The translations under genes were made by a program, and so were the position numbers. 5,053 bases of DNA from Candidatus Woesearchaeota archaeon CG10_big_fil_rev_8_21_14_0_10_32_24 (lineage in GTDB: Archaea; Nanobdellota; Nanobdellia; Woesearchaeales; GW2011-AR9), in NCBI GenBank assembly GCA_002763025.1, contig PCYG01000063.1, forward strand, positions 3,171 to 8,223, read 5' to 3'. Within the stretch, counting starts at the first letter, position 1; each line of letters starts with the position of its first letter. A model generated the notes under the pieces. The model was not told where the DNA came from, searched no databases, and saw only the letters and a list, made by a program, of their open reading frames with translations. Shown piece by piece: positions 4,313 through 5,053 of the stretch.

Positions 4313-4927
4313 TTAATATCGCATTACAACTGAAACTTTCTTAACTTTCTTTAGATATAATCCAATTAATAATCCAGAAATCATTCCCCCTAAATGTGCG
4401 ATGTTTGCAACACCCCCCATGCCGTAACCAAATAATCCTAACGTATCAAGGATGAACCATAAGATCCCTGCAATCCATAAGGGCATCGGGATAAAGAAGA
4501 ACAATAATAACTTCATTCTTGGAATTAAAATAATCATCACACCTAATATTCCCATGATTGCACCGGATGCACCTAGTCCTGTAAATGTTTGTCCTAATAG
4601 AAGGTGGTAACTATTTGCAACAATTGCTGCAATTAAACCAGTTCCTAAATATATTTGTAAGAATTTTTTTGGACCTACAACTTGTTGTACTAATGGACCA
4701 AAAATAAAAAGTGCATACATATTAAAAAAAAGATGGCTTAATGAATTTTGATTATGTAAAAACATATGTGTTAATAATCTCCATGGTTCAGTTAAGAAAT
4801 GTTGAGAAGATAGCATTAAAGAATTTGTAAAACTATTTCCAATAATGAATTCTAATGCAAAGAAAATTAAATTGATTACAATTAACGGACGGATGACATC
4901 TTCATCTAACATTTGCTTGAAATTCAT
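4313..4927 (-). CDS. Rhomboid family intramembrane serine protease
   Basis: This is a complete 204-residue rhomboid, a membrane protease that cleaves transmembrane substrates inside the bilayer. About six hydrophobic segments are visible, from near residues 14-30, 65-83, 90-111, 117-135, 140-160 and 172-192. Signature residues are present: W49-R50 in the loop before helix 2, H65-x3-N69 for the oxyanion site (equivalent to the HxxxN of GlpG), the catalytic serine S121 in G-L-G-A-S-G-A (GxSG), and the catalytic histidine H178 in A-N-I-A-H-L-G-G (AHxxG). The catalytic dyad is therefore intact. There is no extra N- or C-terminal domain, only a short basic tail (K193-K197), so it is a minimal six-helix form. 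The start is supported by a TATA box 27 bp upstream. It is convergent with the zinc-ribbon gene. The substrate is unknown. Confidence 0.95.
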   Translation of the reverse strand: MNFKQMLDEDVIRPLIVINLIFFALEFIIGNSFTNSLMLSSQHFLTEPWRLLTHMFLHNQNSLSHLFFNMYALFIFGPLVQQVVGPKKFLQIYLGTGLIAAIVANSYHLLLGQTFTGLGASGAIMGILGVMIILIPRMKLLLFFFIPMPLWIAGILWFILDTLGLFGYGMGGVANIAHLGGMISGLLIGLYLKKVKKVSVVMRY

Positions 4928-4950
4928 TATTTCTTTTTTTTTGTTGTACT

Positions 4951-4957
4951 ATATAAA
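4951..4957 (-). promoter_or_regulatory. TATA box of the rhomboid gene
   Basis: TTTATAT on the minus strand is centred 27 bp upstream of the ATG at 4927. A pyrimidine/purine run (A-rich on the minus strand) separates it from the start, with no Shine-Dalgarno sequence, so the transcript is probably leaderless. Confidence 0.55.
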
Positions 4958-4988
4958 TTTTGTTAAGAATGTTGCCTAAAAGTCAAGA

Positions 4989-5017
4989 ATTACGGGTCTG
5001 ATTTAAAGCTCCGTGAT
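4989..5017. other. Weak hairpin in the right-hand non-coding edge
   Basis: ATTACGG (4989-4995) can pair with CCGTGAT (5011-5017), with one G-T pair, around a 15-nt loop. The rest of 4960-5053 has no open reading frame, and I see no tRNA or other known RNA in it. It may belong to a feature beyond the window. The hairpin could be chance. Confidence 0.2.
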
Positions 5018-5053
5018 AGCATGTCAAAATAGAAAAGTATAAGTTACCTCAAT

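Noticed and set aside
5000..5053. tRNA start (GCTCCGTGATAGCATG) at the right edge
   Set aside because: The downstream bases do not form a D-arm closing stem or an anticodon arm within the window.

Overview
The window looks like AT-rich genomic DNA from an archaeon, most plausibly one of the small-genome DPANN lineages (Woesearchaeota or Pacearchaeota type). The evidence is archaeal: TATA boxes centred about 25-28 bp upstream of the start codons of five genes or operons, which implies leaderless mRNAs; a tRNA gene with an intron that fits the bulge-helix-bulge splicing motif; and no encoded CCA. The lineage is an inference from overall style, not from a marker gene.

Layout. Positions 1-526 (minus) hold the N-terminal 175 codons of a histidine-rich, HD-like hypothetical protein that runs off the left edge. 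Positions 527-1143 have no protein gene but are full of RNA structure. A tRNA-Ala(GGC) lies at 652-761 (minus) with a 36-nt intron inside the T-loop. Directly upstream of it is a structured leader (770-880). A further long hairpin element of about 168 bp lies at 924-1091. Positions 1144-2412 (minus) encode a 422-residue protein I do not recognise. An 83-bp divergent promoter region separates it from a two-gene operon on the plus strand: a 184-residue protein with a C-terminal helix-turn-helix, abutted by a 237-residue PIN-domain protein, arranged like a toxin-antitoxin or nuclease-regulator pair.

Positions 3765-4101 contain two tandem long hairpins (3824-3916 and 3921-4058) with the same internal-loop motif and a compensatory base change between them. 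The element at 924-1091 carries a related loop. Last come a 67-residue zinc-ribbon protein (4102-4305, plus) and, convergent with it, a rhomboid intramembrane serine protease (4313-4927, minus). The final 126 bp hold the rhomboid promoter and little else that I can name.

The protein genes do not form one pathway. The most notable content is RNA-level: the split T-loop tRNA and the recurring hairpin family in the intergenic spaces.
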